Below are positions 1-12,321 of a stretch of DNA of 64,000 nt, in pieces. The notes beneath the pieces were generated by a model. The model was not told where the DNA came from and searched no databases. It was given only the letters and a program-made list of their open reading frames with translations. The position numbers and the translations under genes are program-made. The DNA is taken from positions 27,595 to 91,594 of the forward strand of contig MU619289.1 of NCBI GenBank assembly GCA_025201805.1, given 5' to 3'. The DNA is from Parasitella parasitica (lineage: Eukaryota; Mucoromycota; Mucoromycetes; Mucorales; Mucoraceae). Each line of letters opens with the position of its first letter. The first letter of the stretch is position 1.

Positions 1-3000
1 CAGTGCGGCCTTCAGAGAGTGATATCGACTTGCAAGTTATCGATGATAGCGACCCTTTAGGTGTTTATCCTTCCATCTTCCCAGAGTAAGAACAGCTGTG
101 CTAGCATGGCATTTTTTTTTTTTTTTTTTTTGGGCTGTGGTGCTAAAAAAAAACCCCCCATTTTTATTGTTCTTTTTTAGCGACATGTCCAGGAATACCA
201 ACATTTCGCAACTGAAAGAAAGTAAGCGTCTATCAAGTTGCATTGCATAGCGGGACTAACTGGCTTTTTTTTTTTTTTTGCCACTAGAGACGGCCATGAT
301 GATTATGAACAAAAAGTTCCAACCTCGCCAATTTTTGCTTCGGGTCCACAAACACACTTCCTACAACGATCTAGTCTCTGGCGAAGAGCGATTGCGCAGA
401 GACGTTGACCAGCGAGCCGAAGCTCTCAAGAGCCTCGTGCATCAGAATTTCGACCGATTCGTCAGTGCCAAGAATACTATTGACCACGTCTATGAAGAAA
501 TGAAGTCAAAGCAGTTGAACCAGCAGCAGGATTATGGCACTATCGGGATCCAAAGATCTTTGGATGGTANNNNNNNNNNAAAAAAAAAAAAAAAAAAAAA
601 AAATTACGCTTTGTGAAGCTGATTGTACGGCCAACTTATTGAATATTTTTGAGATTAGCTGCAAACACTCGCGCAGAGCAAATCTACGGCCCTGTGGTTG
701 AAAGACGCCAAAGAGTCGAAAAAGTGAGAAGCACCTTGTACATTTTACAGCGATACCGGTTTCTGTTCAATTTGCCAAGCAGTTTGCTGGAATCCATCAA
801 GCAGGTAAAAAAGCACCAGGAGCAGCAGCAAGCAATGCGTGTCTCTGCGTCCAACTCATCCATTTCAATTAGACAAAATACGAAGCCGCGATCCGAGATT
901 ACAAAAAGGGAAAATACCTGTACCAGGTCCTCAAAGGCGATTTGGACTCAACAGAGAGATCGACAGGATTGTCCGACATGGAAAAGGACACTGGCCTGAC
1001 AGATCTTCATCGCAAAGTGTTTGATAAAGTGTGGACAGAAGTCAGCAAAATTGTTGTTGAATTGCAAAACGTGCTGCTGAGGATGTTGGCCGATCCTTGG
1101 AGAAGTATGGACGACCAAGAAAAGACAATCAAGTAAGTTTGACCACACCTGCAGATCAACACGGGCTAACAAACAAAAAATAAAAGCTCTTTGTTTGATT
1201 TGGATACAACAGAAGATCCAGCTTGGTTCTACTTGGACAGTCAATACCAGTGGATTATGGGGTTAATGAAGGAAACGTACGATACAAGCACCAGGAAAAT
1301 CAGCAGACTAAAGTCAGAGGATGGTGATGCCGAAGAGTCCACCATCAAACGAAGCCTGGCGCTCAAAAAAGCGATTGAGCAAATACAAAAGAAGCTTGAA
1401 GAGCTCAACATTGAATCGTCAAGCGAGCTCCAGATCTGGCAGGCTATCTCTGACCTAGTCAAATCTCAATCCTCTCTGCTGCTTCGCTGTTTGCCCGACT
1501 TCTGGAGACTGTCTACAGCTTTTATCGAAGGAAAGTTTGCAAATAAAGCAGCGGCAGTGTCATCTGCGGGGCCAATGGGTGTTGCCACGGACACGCCCTT
1601 GTCCAGGCGGAGACGCCATGGCATGGACATGGGAAAAGTGGAGCAATGCCAGCGCATGACACAAGACATCATTGGAAGGTACGCATCTTTGATTTCAGAG
1701 TACTTTTCACTACACGAAAGACATTTGCAAACCAAGCAGACGATGGACGGTGACAAATATGTGATGCCAGCATTTGTCCCTATAAATGCCAATTCCATCT
1801 ACACCTGCGAGTACTTGACGTTGATCATAGGCGATCTAGCAAACTGCGTCAACAATATCAACACCATAAACCTGGCCGGCGAAGCCTTTTCCGGGCTGAC
1901 GGATTTGATGGAGAGGGCCAGGTCCAAGTTTGTAGATGTGCTTTGCAAGTGCTGGGAAAGAGACGCCAAAACTTTCTTCATGCTGGAAGAGTGGATCCTG
2001 GACCCACAGAATCCACAATTTACTACGCTGCTGAAACGATACTACGACTATCACAAATTTTGTGCTAGATCAGCCCACAAGATTTCTAGCTTGACAGCTG
2101 TAGCAGCAGACATCAACGAGCCGGAAGAACGCATCATACCACCGAGCTACATTGAAAAGGTACGAGGCTCCTTTTTGGAATCAACATACACCTTTTTGGA
2201 CGGCCTGGTTCAGCTGGCATTCACAGACTACACGCCACTCAACGAAAAGGACGAGCTCTTGCTAGCAAAGAAGAGAGAAAAGATTGACGTCCATTCCATG
2301 GTACGCCAAGATATTGGGCTGTGCGCTGAATTTTGTAAAAAAAAAACACTGAAAAAAAAAACACTTGCTTCCTTTAGGATGTTCGCATTTTGCTGACAGT
2401 CAGCAACTTGGACCACATGCGGACTAATGTGATGCGAAAGTTGATTGACTTGTTTGAAGACGCATACCATGTCAAGATGGAGGAAGATTTACGAGTAAGG
2501 CGAAAAGTCGCAGCAGCCAAATGAAAGATAGTGCAAAATCTAACCGTGCGATTCTAGACGCTGATTGACGTTGTGGATCAGCTCGACGAGATTCTCTTTG
2601 GCGACTACATCAAGCGGAAATCCCAAATGATCCGAGATATCATTAGACAAGGCATCCTTATGAGCGGCATCGATTGGTCGAGCATCCCCAAACCCCAAGA
2701 GGTGCACCCATTTGTGTACGAAGCTTTAATCACGCTTGTCATGGTGCACTCGCAGATTAGCAGTGTGACCAAGCAGTTGGTGTCTAGAGCGCTGTCCAGG
2801 CTGCTGGAAGCCATGGCAAATGACTGCCTGGATAGCTTCAGACAGGTTGAACGATTCGGCATGGGAGGCATGCTCCAGGCTACGCTAGAAATCGAATTTA
2901 TGCACCAAACATTGTCGCAATATGTTACGCCTACTGCATCAGATACCCTCCAATCCATTTATCAGACTATCGAGCAAGCTTATGATCCCCAGCAGCAGCA

Positions 3001-3136
3001 GTCTAGCAACCTTCAGTCCGAATTGGGCCATGTCAAGGAGCTCTTGGTATTTAGTCGAAAGAGTACCGTGGTTCAGTTTTTGTGCTTCAAGCAAAACAAA
3101 GATCGAAGCAAAAGGTCTTCTGCCGCTACAAAGTAG
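1..3136 (+). CDS. SEC5: Exocyst complex component Sec5 (5' end outside window)
   Basis: Subunit of the exocyst, which tethers secretory vesicles to the plasma membrane at growth sites. Model: exons <1-85, 181-221, 288-566, 659-804, 873-1132, 1187-2300, 2378-2494 and 2558-3136. All junctions keep frame with GT-AG borders, and the first two bases complete a codon begun upstream. Sec5 family features are visible: a DPLGVYPSIFP-like N-terminal segment, then FLLRVHKHTSYNDL, the EAIRDYKKGKYL-type block (here YEAAIRDYKKGKYLYQVLKGDL), and a long helical C-terminal part. The start codon is not in the window. The third intron holds an assembly gap of 10 N beside a poly(A) run. An AATAAA follows the stop at 3145. 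The last ~190 residues are read as one exon. Family assignment is from remembered Sec5 features, not a search. Confidence 0.88.
570..579. other. Assembly gap (10 N) inside a SEC5 intron
   Basis: Ten N bases followed by about 23 A. The gap lies between the donor after 566 and the acceptor at 657-658, so it does not interrupt coding sequence. The fixed size of 10 suggests an arbitrary filler, so true intron length is unknown. Confidence 0.97.
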
Positions 3137-3574
3137 CCATGTTTAATAAATGCATTTCTACAACCAAGTCCCTTAACAAGTAGTGTACATCATGTAACAC
3201 AAACGTGCTTTGTGTATTAGTTTTGTGGTGGTCGGATAACAAGTATACATGGATAACTAGCGCCCTGTATTCCACACACACACACACACTCACACTCATA
3301 CTCACATCCAGGCTTGCAAATGTGTATGATGCAATCTAACTAAATCAGATGGCACCGTTATCGAATGACAGAATAAAGATGAAAGGGGGCACAAAGGCAG
3401 TAAACATTGCCCTTTTAAGGAAGATGTTGTTAAAGATCAAAAAAAGACATGGATACATGATTGATACGAATAAAAAGCAACGAGATACTTCTTTAGACAG
3501 GCGTGGTGTTCACTTCATTGTTCCCTCCTTCCGTTTCCTCATTTTTTTCTTGTATACATACATATTTATAAACA
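3137..3574. other. Intergenic, SEC5 to DUF4203 gene
   Basis: Holds the SEC5 poly(A) signal (AATAAA, 3145-3150) and a short CA dinucleotide run near 3273-3289 followed by degenerate CACTCA units. No gene seen. The final ~40 bases are pyrimidine-rich and lead to the next ATG. Confidence 0.7.
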
Positions 3575-4770
3575 ATGAAGTTATGCTTGCACTTGGCACT
3601 ACTAGCCCCGCTTTTGCTGATCATTGCGGCATCGATAGACTGTTCTCCAGTCATCTTTGACAATGAACTGGAAATCATTACACCCACAAAATCTCGTCGT
3701 CAAATTACAAGCAACGAGAAAATAGATGTGTATCAGCTCCACAATACCGGAGGAGGAGGAGGAGGAGGAGGCTCTACAATCACCACTACAACGACAAGAG
3801 CGAGCACGACAGCAACTTCAAAACCCCATCTTATACCCGTGCCTTCCTCGGATACAGGTAATTTACTGCAGTATAGTGCCAAAGCTGAAAACTAACCTTG
3901 TCTACAGCAAACATCTATGGCGGTAAAGGCATCACTCCACAGAATGGTGTTGCAGGCGCATTCCTCATTGTGCTGGGCCTCTACTTGCTGGTGTTTGGGT
4001 TCAGATCTTTCAGGATTACACTGGGCGTGTGTGGTTTCTTGACTTTCGGCCTGATTACGTGGGTGGCAATGGCCAATAACCAACCTGTCTACGGTTATAT
4101 CAACCATGACATTACCATCATAGCTGTTCCTGCTGGGCTAGGTGTATTGGGCGCTATCATTTACGCTGTCTTTTGGAACATTTCAATCTATTTAGTTGGA
4201 GGTAAATAGCAAGCCAGACATAGCCTGCTTCTACAGGTCTCAAGGCATTTCCTGACTAATTATAATACCTGTGTAGCTCTTGGTGGATTCACAATGGCCA
4301 TGTATATCCTGTGCTGCAAGGCAAACTTGCTGATTACTCAAGCGGTTGCCAGAGCAGCACTCTTGATTGCATTGTCGTTCTTCATGTCCTTTATCACCTT
4401 TTTTGCCGAGCGCTACGTTTTGCTTTTCACGTTTGCATTTGCGGGGTCGTACTGCTTTATCGTTGGCATTGACTTTTTGGCACATACAGGCTATCTGGCT
4501 GGTGCAAAATCCATCCTGGACGGAAACCAGTATCACAAGGTTGTCTATGCATTGACAAGGAATGTCATCATTTTGATCGCATTCATACCCATAATATTTG
4601 CAATTTCCTTTGGCTGGCAATTCATGTACAACAGGGGCCAGATGTTTGGCGTTGTGTTTACTGCTCCAGCGCCCAAAGACGGTCATAAAGCAGCAGCAGC
4701 AGCGCCATCAGAAGAGCATGGAGAGCCTGCGCCTGTTGTAGATGAGAGCCAAGCACACACAAAAGAATAA
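3575..4770 (+). CDS. Secretory-pathway multi-pass membrane protein, DUF4203/TM7S3-TM198 type
   Basis: Three exons, 3575-3857, 3908-4201 and 4277-4770, join in frame to 356 aa. Residues 1-24 form a signal peptide (charged start, then a Leu/Ala/Ile-rich core ending near ASIDCSP). Residues ~25-95 are a low-complexity luminal or extracellular segment with a Gly8 run and Ser/Thr-rich stretch. From ~100 onward there are seven or so hydrophobic helices, with the GLYLLVFGFRSFR and FAGSYCFIVGIDF blocks typical of the DUF4203 (TMEM198/TM7S3) domain. The C-terminal ~40 residues are Ala/Pro/Glu-rich and likely cytosolic. Molecular function in fungi is not established. The domain call is from pattern memory. 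The ATG at 3575 is chosen because it gives the signal peptide. Confidence 0.75.
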
Positions 4771-5248
4771 AGTTTGTACAATACGCCGTGCTTCCCAATT
4801 ACTGTCGCTGGCTAAATCATAATCGATGCTTAAAAAACCGCATTTTTACATGGATAAAAGCAATACCAAGGCGAGAGGCTGGCTAGCTGCCTCCTAAAAA
4901 CCTCTTCTGTTGTATTTGTTGTAATTGTTGCTATATTTTAAAATCTTGGACTTGCGATATTGATTTTTCATGATTGGGCTGGCTGCGACATTTTTGCACT
5001 GTAATTTGTGGGGTAAACTAGGCAGGTTAACCATTTATCCATAGTGTGTGAAGCTTGAGTAATCATGATTATGATTGGATCAGTTCATTCTAAAACTGTT
5101 TTCCTGTTATTCTTTCTGTTTTGTTCTCTCTTCTTCGCTTTTATCCCAAGTATATACATAAAACAAAAAAACAAAAAAACAAAAAAAAAAAAAAAGAGTG
5201 AAAACTAAAACCAAAAAAAAAAAATAAAAACAAAAAAAACAAAACAAA
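4771..5248. other. Intergenic / A-rich leader of the Zn2Cys6 gene
   Basis: No gene seen. AATAAA overlaps the end of the upstream gene (about 4766-4771). The last 90 bases (5160-5248) are almost pure A with scattered C, the sort of A-rich 5' leader that precedes highly translated fungal mRNAs. Confidence 0.6.
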
Positions 5249-7033
5249 ATGTCGCCAACCTCAACCGTACAACAGCAAAAGGTTCCTCAACGAAAAAAGA
5301 AGGCTGCCAGAGCCTGCGTTCATTGTCAAAAGGTATGTACACTTGTCAAGATAACCAAGCGAGAGCCCGGATTACTGATAAAATGTCATTTTGTAGGCGC
5401 ATTTAACCTGCGATGATTGTAAGTTTTCGGTATATCCAAGTATATAGTTTGTGACTCATTGGCTAACCGAGAGTGTCTAATAATAGCTCGACCATGTCAA
5501 AGATGTATAAAGAGGGATTTAGCAAACACATGCACTGACGGCGCAAGAAAAAAAGCGAAATATCTCCAAGATGCAGAAGGTACGTATAACAAGTCATACA
5601 TGCCTGTTGAATTCGATCTAACCAGAGAACGTAGACGACATGAGTTGCACATCGAGCGAATCAAGATATGCACCTGCTCCTAGTCAGCAATTAATGGATA
5701 CATTCAATTCGAACCCACATCAGTCGTCATTTCTGAATGGAGGTACAGTACGCTTAATAAGCTGCACTCGACCATAGATTCACTGATAGCATGTACCTTT
5801 ACAGCCAACCTTATCGACCCTAATCAATTGCTAGGCCTGGATGACAACAACAACAACAACAGCAATCTTAACTATGGATTTGGATCGAATGCAGCCAATC
5901 TTGAATATTCAATCTTATCAAATATGCTAGGGTCTCCTCAATTTATAGACAATTCACAAAGCAAAAGTTGGAACGAAAATACTAATAATAACGATACCCA
6001 AAACACACCAACATCTACTGCATCAACACCCGCCTATACGCCTAATTTAGTAGGCGATCCTATTTTATACTCACCTCAACTGCATTCTGATCCAGCAACT
6101 TTTGCTATTGCAAAACTAGATCAAAGCCCTAAATCAAATCTGGTGCTTACTCCACCACCTTCGTTTAAAAAGAACCACTTTCAGCAGCAGCAGCAGCAGA
6201 GAAATGGATACAGCAATGCGTCGAAACCATTCAGTTATGCGGATGGGTATCACTATCTTATCAACTATGTGAGACAAAAGTAAGTTCACGAGTGATTACG
6301 GCTTTTTGTGGATGTATGTGACTCTAATTCATTCACTATAGAATGGGAAGGGACGAATTGATGAGGATCAGTAAAGCATTGGCACTGTTCAGGCCTTCCG
6401 TATTGGCATCCATGATGAACTTGACAGAAGATGATCTAATTTTCACCGAGAAATGCTTGCAGAGAACTCTATTGGTAAATTTGCCGCAAATTATATTTTA
6501 CTAAACATGGAAAATCTTAACCCTTGAGTCATTTAGGAATATGAAAAATTGATCACTTATTCCGGTACACCTACTGTTGTATGGAGGAGAACTGGCGAAA
6601 TCGCATTGGTTGGCAAAGAATTCTCGCTTTTAACGCAGTGGTCGAGAGATGCGATATTAAGCAAAAAGACCTATATTTATGAGGTATGTACGATTGAGCA
6701 TACGTTACTATAAAACTCACAGAATCCTAACTTTTACTTTTTTTTTTTTTTTTTTAGCTGATGAGCGATCCCTCTGCTGTCGAGTACTGGGAAAAATATG
6801 CGCTGCATGCATTTGACAATACAGATTCAGCTGTATATAGTTCTTGCATTCTAATGAGCCCTACAAAGAGAGTGGTACCCTGCACTTTTTGTTTCACGAT
6901 CAAGCGTGACATTTTTGATTTACCTAGTGTGATAGTTGGCAACGTAAGTTTTTGACATTTTCAGTTACATATACATATATACTTTTCTAACACCAACAAT
7001 TTTGTTGAACAGTTTCTTCCTATCCTCAGTTAA
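5249..7033 (+). CDS. ERT1: Zn2Cys6 transcription factor with PAS domain, ERT1/AcuK-like
   Basis: Likely regulator of gluconeogenesis and non-fermentable carbon use. Nine exons: 5249-5332, 5397-5418, 5487-5579, 5626-5742, 5805-6279, 6342-6474, 6537-6683, 6758-6943 and 7013-7033, giving 425 aa. The zinc cluster lies at residues ~23-51: CVHC, then AHLTCDD, then CQRC and a last Cys (C-x2-C-x6-C-x5-C-x2-C-x8-C), assembled across three exons. Middle residues 75-260 are Asn/Gln/Ser-rich and probably disordered. The C-terminal half (residues ~270-425) has the PAS-like region of ERT1/AcuK proteins, with [20 protein letters not shown] and [12 protein letters not shown]. That combination of zinc cluster plus C-terminal PAS supports ERT1/AcuK over other Zn2Cys6 families. 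The tiny second exon (22 nt) and last exon (21 nt) are easy for gene finders to miss. Confidence 0.82.
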
Positions 7034-7083
7034 GCCCTTTAGATTTATCAATAAATTATTTATACAAAGCATTTGGGTTTTAT

Positions 7084-9214
7084 TTAAAAGTGTTGAGACA
7101 TACTATTCTCATTGTATAGATTACCCACTTCTTGTATCTCAAGCCTTTGCTGAATTTTCGCTTTTAGCTTTTCATTAGGAGTACTTGCTCTGATATTTAG
7201 AGACCTATTGATGAATTCCAGAGCCTCTTGATAACATTCAAGCTCACAAAGAACCTCAGCCATTGTAGCCAACACAATAGGGTGTCTAGGATGCAATCTT
7301 ACCGCTTCGTTCAAGAGAGTTTTAGCCTGTGTGTATTCCTCCATGCCCTGGTACGCAGTAGCCATGCCATACCATCCGATATACGATCGCTTGTTGGCAA
7401 TCATGCTCTTTGAAAAGTGCTGCTTGGCACCTAGACTGTTCCCCTTTTCCCATTCTTCGTAGCCCAGCAAGGCATGTCCATACGATCGAGATGGATCCAG
7501 CTTGACAGCTTTTTGAAACCACTGTGTAGCTTCGTTACCGCCTTTAACGCATTTAGCCCAGTTGCCAGCAGCAACGTATGCTTCAAACAGATGAGACCGA
7601 TTATCCTTCATTTTGAATGCTAGTAAATTGAGTTCTTTTTCCTTTTCCAAGTACCATAGACACGTTGAATAAATGGGCACGCATTCACAAAACCAAGGCG
7701 CAATGACAAACGATTGCTTGAAAAAGGCTCGAGCGCTCGTGTAATCTCCTGCGTCGTAGTAGGCTTTTCCAAGAATACACAAGACACGGGCTGAATTGTA
7801 TTGCTGATCGTCCAGCTGCTGCAATTCAAGAGCTGCATTCTCGCAATCATAGAATGACTGCCGCATATATCCATTGGCCAGGATACAAAGCACCCTCATG
7901 ATTTTATTCATGCCTTCGATGATGCGAGCGTCGGTTTCAGGGCTGTTGGTATGTTGACTACTGTAGGGCGGCGAGAAATAGCTTTCGAGAGCCTGGTATT
8001 TCTTCTGCTTGTTGTTGGCCTTTGCCTTCTTCTTTGGACGTACGCTCTCATCGATCTGCTCTGCTGACTGATTTCTCACCAATCGAGGGGGTATATTGTG
8101 CTGAATCGACTCGTAGATTATCTTTTCCTCGGCGTAATTGACATCGTTTTCGTCGTTTTGGGCCAAATCTACTTTGAGTTTTTGAGGCGCTTGCACAGGC
8201 GGTTTTTTATGCAAGCCATGCTTGTTTCTGTAGGCTTCACTGACTTTCATCTGCTTGATGTCGCTTTTTATGCTGCCGAGAATGAAGTCCTTTTTGTGCT
8301 CAATGTCGCCCCTCTCATATTCGTCGCTGATATTCTCGTTGTTTTCATGGATTACCTTGGATGACAATCGCACAAGGGCTCGCAGCTGATCTACCGAGGT
8401 GTCATGGTATTCGTCTCTTAGCTCAGGCATCGACCAGGTATTCTTTTTGACCAAAGACGACGTCAGTTCGTTGTGAAATGAGATGCCTGACAAATCGAGC
8501 GATGGAGTGGCGGGCAAATAAGACTGCGATGATCGTGAAAGGTCAGTTGTGGCAGGATCAAAGTTTGTGAATATATCTTTGGGCAACTTTGCTGCTTTGA
8601 AATCTATGTTGTCAGGCGCAATCTCACACAGTTTCATGTAGGCAGATAGTTTGTACGGATTTGACTTTAAGCAATCCCAGTAGTAGATAGATGCTGCTCG
8701 AATGTTGTCCAGTTTCAAATACAAGTCTCCCATCAAGTTGCATAACGATGCCTTGCTTGGCATGTGATGTCGTATCGTATTGCTCGCCAGCTCTATTTCA
8801 AAGATATTTTAACAAGTGGCTATCTGTTAATGTGTATCAGCTTTTACCATCTCCCCAGTATGTGTTAGTAGGTAATTCCTTTGAAGAAAAGGCAAGACGG
8901 AGCGCTTGGACACCTTCGTCCCACAATATGCGTTGCTTCTCGTACGATTCTTCACTGTTTCCAAGCTCAAGACAGCTTTTGGCAAACAGGTTCAAGCAAG
9001 GGATTGATTTCACAGATTTCAATATTGTATAGCTCGCATTGTAATCCAAGGAATGAAATAGACAGCAAGCATACAGAAACTGGTACTGCTGATTCGTATT
9101 GTCTATCGCGTACAGCCTTTCAGAGAGTAGTATTGCATTTTTGTAGTCGCCATCATCCATATCTCGGTAAATCAGGGACATTAATGTCCAAGATTCAATT
9201 GAAGTGTCCTTCAT
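7084..9214 (-). CDS. CDC27: Anaphase-promoting complex subunit 3 (Cdc27), TPR protein
   Basis: Scaffold TPR subunit of the APC/C ubiquitin ligase, which binds the IR tails of co-activators and drives mitotic exit. Two exons on the minus strand (9214-8848, 8792-7084) join through a 55-nt GT-AG intron to 691 aa. N-terminal TPR-like helices occupy residues ~1-190, followed by a charged, Ser-rich linker to ~360. The C-terminal half is a run of TPRs with the family block IYSTCLWYLEKEKELNLLA, then repeats of the form WFQKAVKLDPSRSYGHALLGYE and IGWYGMATAYQGMEEYTQA. This block separates Cdc27 from APC7, which I considered. Its C terminus lies about 50 bases from the 3' end of the convergent ERT1-like gene. 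Confidence 0.83.
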
Positions 9215-9385
9215 TTTGAACTGTAACGGTACAAATAATAAAAAGAGGAAAGTGTGATTAGACTCTCGACTCGCATCTCATTGACTTTTGACTCGATTAT
9301 CAGTGGCTTGATGTAACATGTATGCAATACCGTAGACTTAATATTTTGTGTATTTTTCTTTTTTTTTTTTTAACCCTTTTTTGAT

Positions 9386-9903
9386 ATGTCTTCTATTGAT
9401 AAAAACTTAATATACCAACCAAGGAGAGCAGACAATGCTACGAAAATAAAGAGACAAGCTGCTGCAAATGCGCTCCAGCAATATTCATTATTAGCGCTAC
9501 AAGCAATCAAAGATGGCGAAGTAATAACAACAACAAAATCATTTATAAAAAAAGAAAAAAAAAGAAAAGACATTAATCAGTTTTTCGCCTAGAGCCCAGC
9601 AAAAACACGCTTGAAAATGATGCGGTACATATACTTGCCCATGTCGCCTTGATATTCCTTGTATTTACTAATACGCAATCCCTTCTGATAGTGTTTTGAC
9701 TGATTTACCTACAGAGCTACCCAAAGAATCTTATGGTTCCATCAGAAAGAAATCTACAGGCCCCTCTTCACGTTAAAAATCGAACCGAAAAGTATCTAGA
9801 CCTTGGCTGCATAGCAACCGCTGGAATCTCTTTGTTGTTAATCCCCTCGTTGAAGCTATGTATCCATAGATACCAACAGGATCTCTCCAAGTTGGGCCAA
9901 TGA
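9386..9903 (+). CDS. Small unknown protein, two alternative readings
   Basis: Not recognised. The first 45 codons (9386-9520) are common to both readings. Spliced reading: GT donor at 9521 to acceptor at 9713-9714, second exon 9715-9903, 107 aa, in frame, with one hydrophobic segment near the C terminus (LGCIAATAGISLLLIPSLKLCI), so possibly a single-pass membrane protein. That intron would be 194 nt, longer than most here. Unspliced reading: continues to a stop at 9590-9592, giving 68 aa ending in a basic stretch and INQFFA. Neither matches a family I know. The shared N-terminal half is Gln/Ala-rich and helical. It is divergent from CDC27, 171 bases between ATGs. Confidence 0.45.
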
Positions 9904-10020
9904 AAACTATCAGAAAAAAAAATTTCAAGTTTTTTTTATTACAAATTCCATTTGTTTTGTTTCATCCTTTCTCTCTGTTTCGCTGCTTCCTATTTTGATT
10001 TACATGCTTTTTGTAATAAA

Positions 10021-11256
10021 ATGGCATCTTATCATACAGTTCCAGTGGAAGATCAACGCACTTCAGTGCCACTATTTCAGCCCCGGAAATCTCGTTCAGT
10101 TTTGGCAACGGTGATGCTGACGATTTGCATTGTTACATTTGTTTTGCAGACTGAACTTGCCCAATACGTTCAGAAAACCACCAACTATTCCAAGCCGTAT
10201 TTTATACTGTAAGTCTGCTACATAAAAACATATGTAAAAAGCATGAGAAGCTAAATTTGCTCTTTTATTCTTAGGTACATTAGCCACACATGTTATATAT
10301 TTATGATTCCATTGCAACTGATAGCAGAATATATCCAACACAACCACTCTAAAGATGCCACACTGTATCAGCGATTCATCGATACGGTAAACAAAAGCAA
10401 ATCATCTGTGAAAAACTCTCTTCTCGAACTGCAATGCAGAGTTAAAGGAAATCAAACACATCCTCTTGGTTTTGTGATTAAAACAAGCATTTGCCTATCG
10501 ATTTTGCTGACTTTGCCGGCCTACATATGGTACCTTAGTGTTAACCTCACTTCCATGTCAAATTTAACTGCCATTTACAACACTGGATGCTTCTTTGCCT
10601 ACTTGTTTAGCATTTTGCTGCTGCATGATAGAATTGTGGCCGCCAAGGTAGGTGCGGTCATGCTGTGTATGGCCGGTGTAGTAGCCATGGCTTGTTGGCC
10701 TCAAAAGGAGCTGGATGGTGGACAAGATATACTGGAGGGCAAGACAGTAGGGGGAGACTGGGTCGGCATTGCGATCGCTTCATTCGGTGCTACTTTGTTA
10801 GGATTTTATGAAGTCTATTACAAAAAGTATGCGTCTCCTTCTGAGCCAACGATTTTGTTTGCTAATACAATCACGGGTATTATTGGCATTGTCACATTTC
10901 TGTTCTTTTGGATACCTCTCCCCTTGCTTCATGTCACTGGGGTTGAAACATTTGAGTTACCAGATCTATCCACTTTTGGATGCATCCTGGCTATTGCTTC
11001 TATGAGCGTCATTTATAATGCCACGTTTATGGCCGTCATTGCGCTTGTGAACCCGGTGTTTGCGGCTGTAGGTGTCATGCTGACTGTGCCTGCTGTAGCT
11101 GTTACAGACGTGCTCGTTACAGGTGTTATGGTCCCTGCTTCAACTATTGTCGGCAGCGTTTTAATCCTGATTGGTTTCTACATCTTGAATAAGCAAGTAG
11201 CGAACGAAGAGAAAATAGATCAAGATTTATCTTTAGAGGGTCAAGAATATCAGTAA
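10021..11256 (+). CDS. DMT-superfamily transporter, SLC35F3/4/5 - yeast Thi74-like
   Basis: Two exons (10021-10208, 10275-11256) join in frame to 389 aa. About ten hydrophobic helices are arranged as in drug/metabolite transporters. Family cues are the N-terminal FVLQTELAQYVQKTTNYSKPYFI segment, the SNLTAIYNTGCFFAYLFSILLL block, VGAVMLCMAGVVAMACWP, and the C-terminal VNPVFAAVGVMLTVPAVAVTDVLV segment seen in SLC35F3/F4/F5 and fungal relatives. Substrates in this group are uncertain; thiamine or its precursors have been proposed for some members. Expected in vacuolar or Golgi membranes by family analogy. A second-helix insertion (residues ~75-115) is a charged loop. Confidence 0.78.
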
Positions 11257-11947
11257 TTGAAATCTAGACTTTTACTTTTTCCCCAAAAATTAAAAAAATA
11301 AACTTCAAGTAAAATGCAACTTCTATGTACGTCTATCCAGCATTTGAGGAAAACGTAACATGGTATGAAATTATGCGTTTGATGCATTTTCAAGTCTTTG
11401 TACCAGCAGAAAGAAAGACACAATCAATCAGATATGTATGATGAATAATCCTGTATTTTTATTCTACTGGTTCAACTCCAATCATAGTAGATATGATTAC
11501 TCGGGTATATCTACATTGTATTACAAGACTAGATTTTTGTCACCTTTTTAAAACCGACCGTTTTTCTACCTCCATCAATACTACCGCATCCTGCTCTACA
11601 TTTCAAGATATGATCTTATCAATTGTCGCTACTAACATGTATTATAATAATATACTTAATGAAACGATCAACGTTTGAAGTACAATAAAACATCGTTTTG
11701 CATCTAGATACCAATCTATTGTGCATTATATCACTTTAAAAGATAGGTTTCAGCTTACACACAACCCCGAGTTTAAAGTTTTGATCCAGTTTAGACGTTT
11801 GCTATAGATTATATCGTATAGTATTATGAAATCTTAATAGAAGCAGAGAACATTGTTTTGTAGAATTGTATCATTGATCTATCTCACGTTCACCCCCAAC
11901 TATAAATTAACTACAATTCCAGGGCCACCAACCCTAGAAACTTCAGA

Positions 11948-11966
11948 ATATCAGATCATCTGATAA
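11948..11966. promoter_or_regulatory. Palindromic GATA-type element, iron-repressor-like
   Basis: Reads ATATCAGAT-C-ATCTGATAA, two inverted half-sites around one C. The right half is an exact match to ATCWGATAA, the consensus known for fungal iron-regulatory GATA factors (SreA/Sre1 group). The left half differs in its last base. It lies 425 bases before the ATG of the siderophore transporter. Function is inferred from sequence and position only. Confidence 0.5.
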
Positions 11967-11974
11967 TGAGACCG

Positions 11975-12067
<93 letters not shown>
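11975..12067 (+). repeat. Poly(A) run of 93 bases
   Basis: Uninterrupted A homopolymer. It is longer than any other run in the window. Length in the assembly may not be exact. Confidence 0.95.
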
Positions 12068-12070
<3 letters not shown>

Positions 12071-12321
12071 AGCACATCTGCAGCTTGTGCAACAGCCCAA
12101 ATTACATCTAATTATCTATTTGGCTGAGGTTTATCTACTACTTTATCGAAATCACGGCTATATATGTCCCTCTTGAGCGTATTTTGTCATTTGTTATGAG
12201 CTTATGGAGTAACGAACATAGAGGAAGTTACAAGGCAACGCGAATGAGTTTCGAATTAGGCTTTCTGAGACTATACTCGTATCACAGTGCACAATGATTT
12301 GAGTCTGTAAAATTATGATTG

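Noticed and set aside
7084-9214. APC7 instead of Cdc27 for the TPR gene
   Set aside because: The STCLWYLEKEKELNLLA block and following TPR pattern are typical of Cdc27/APC3.
8098-9219. Plus-strand open frames across CDC27
   Set aside because: Antisense to a well-supported TPR protein.
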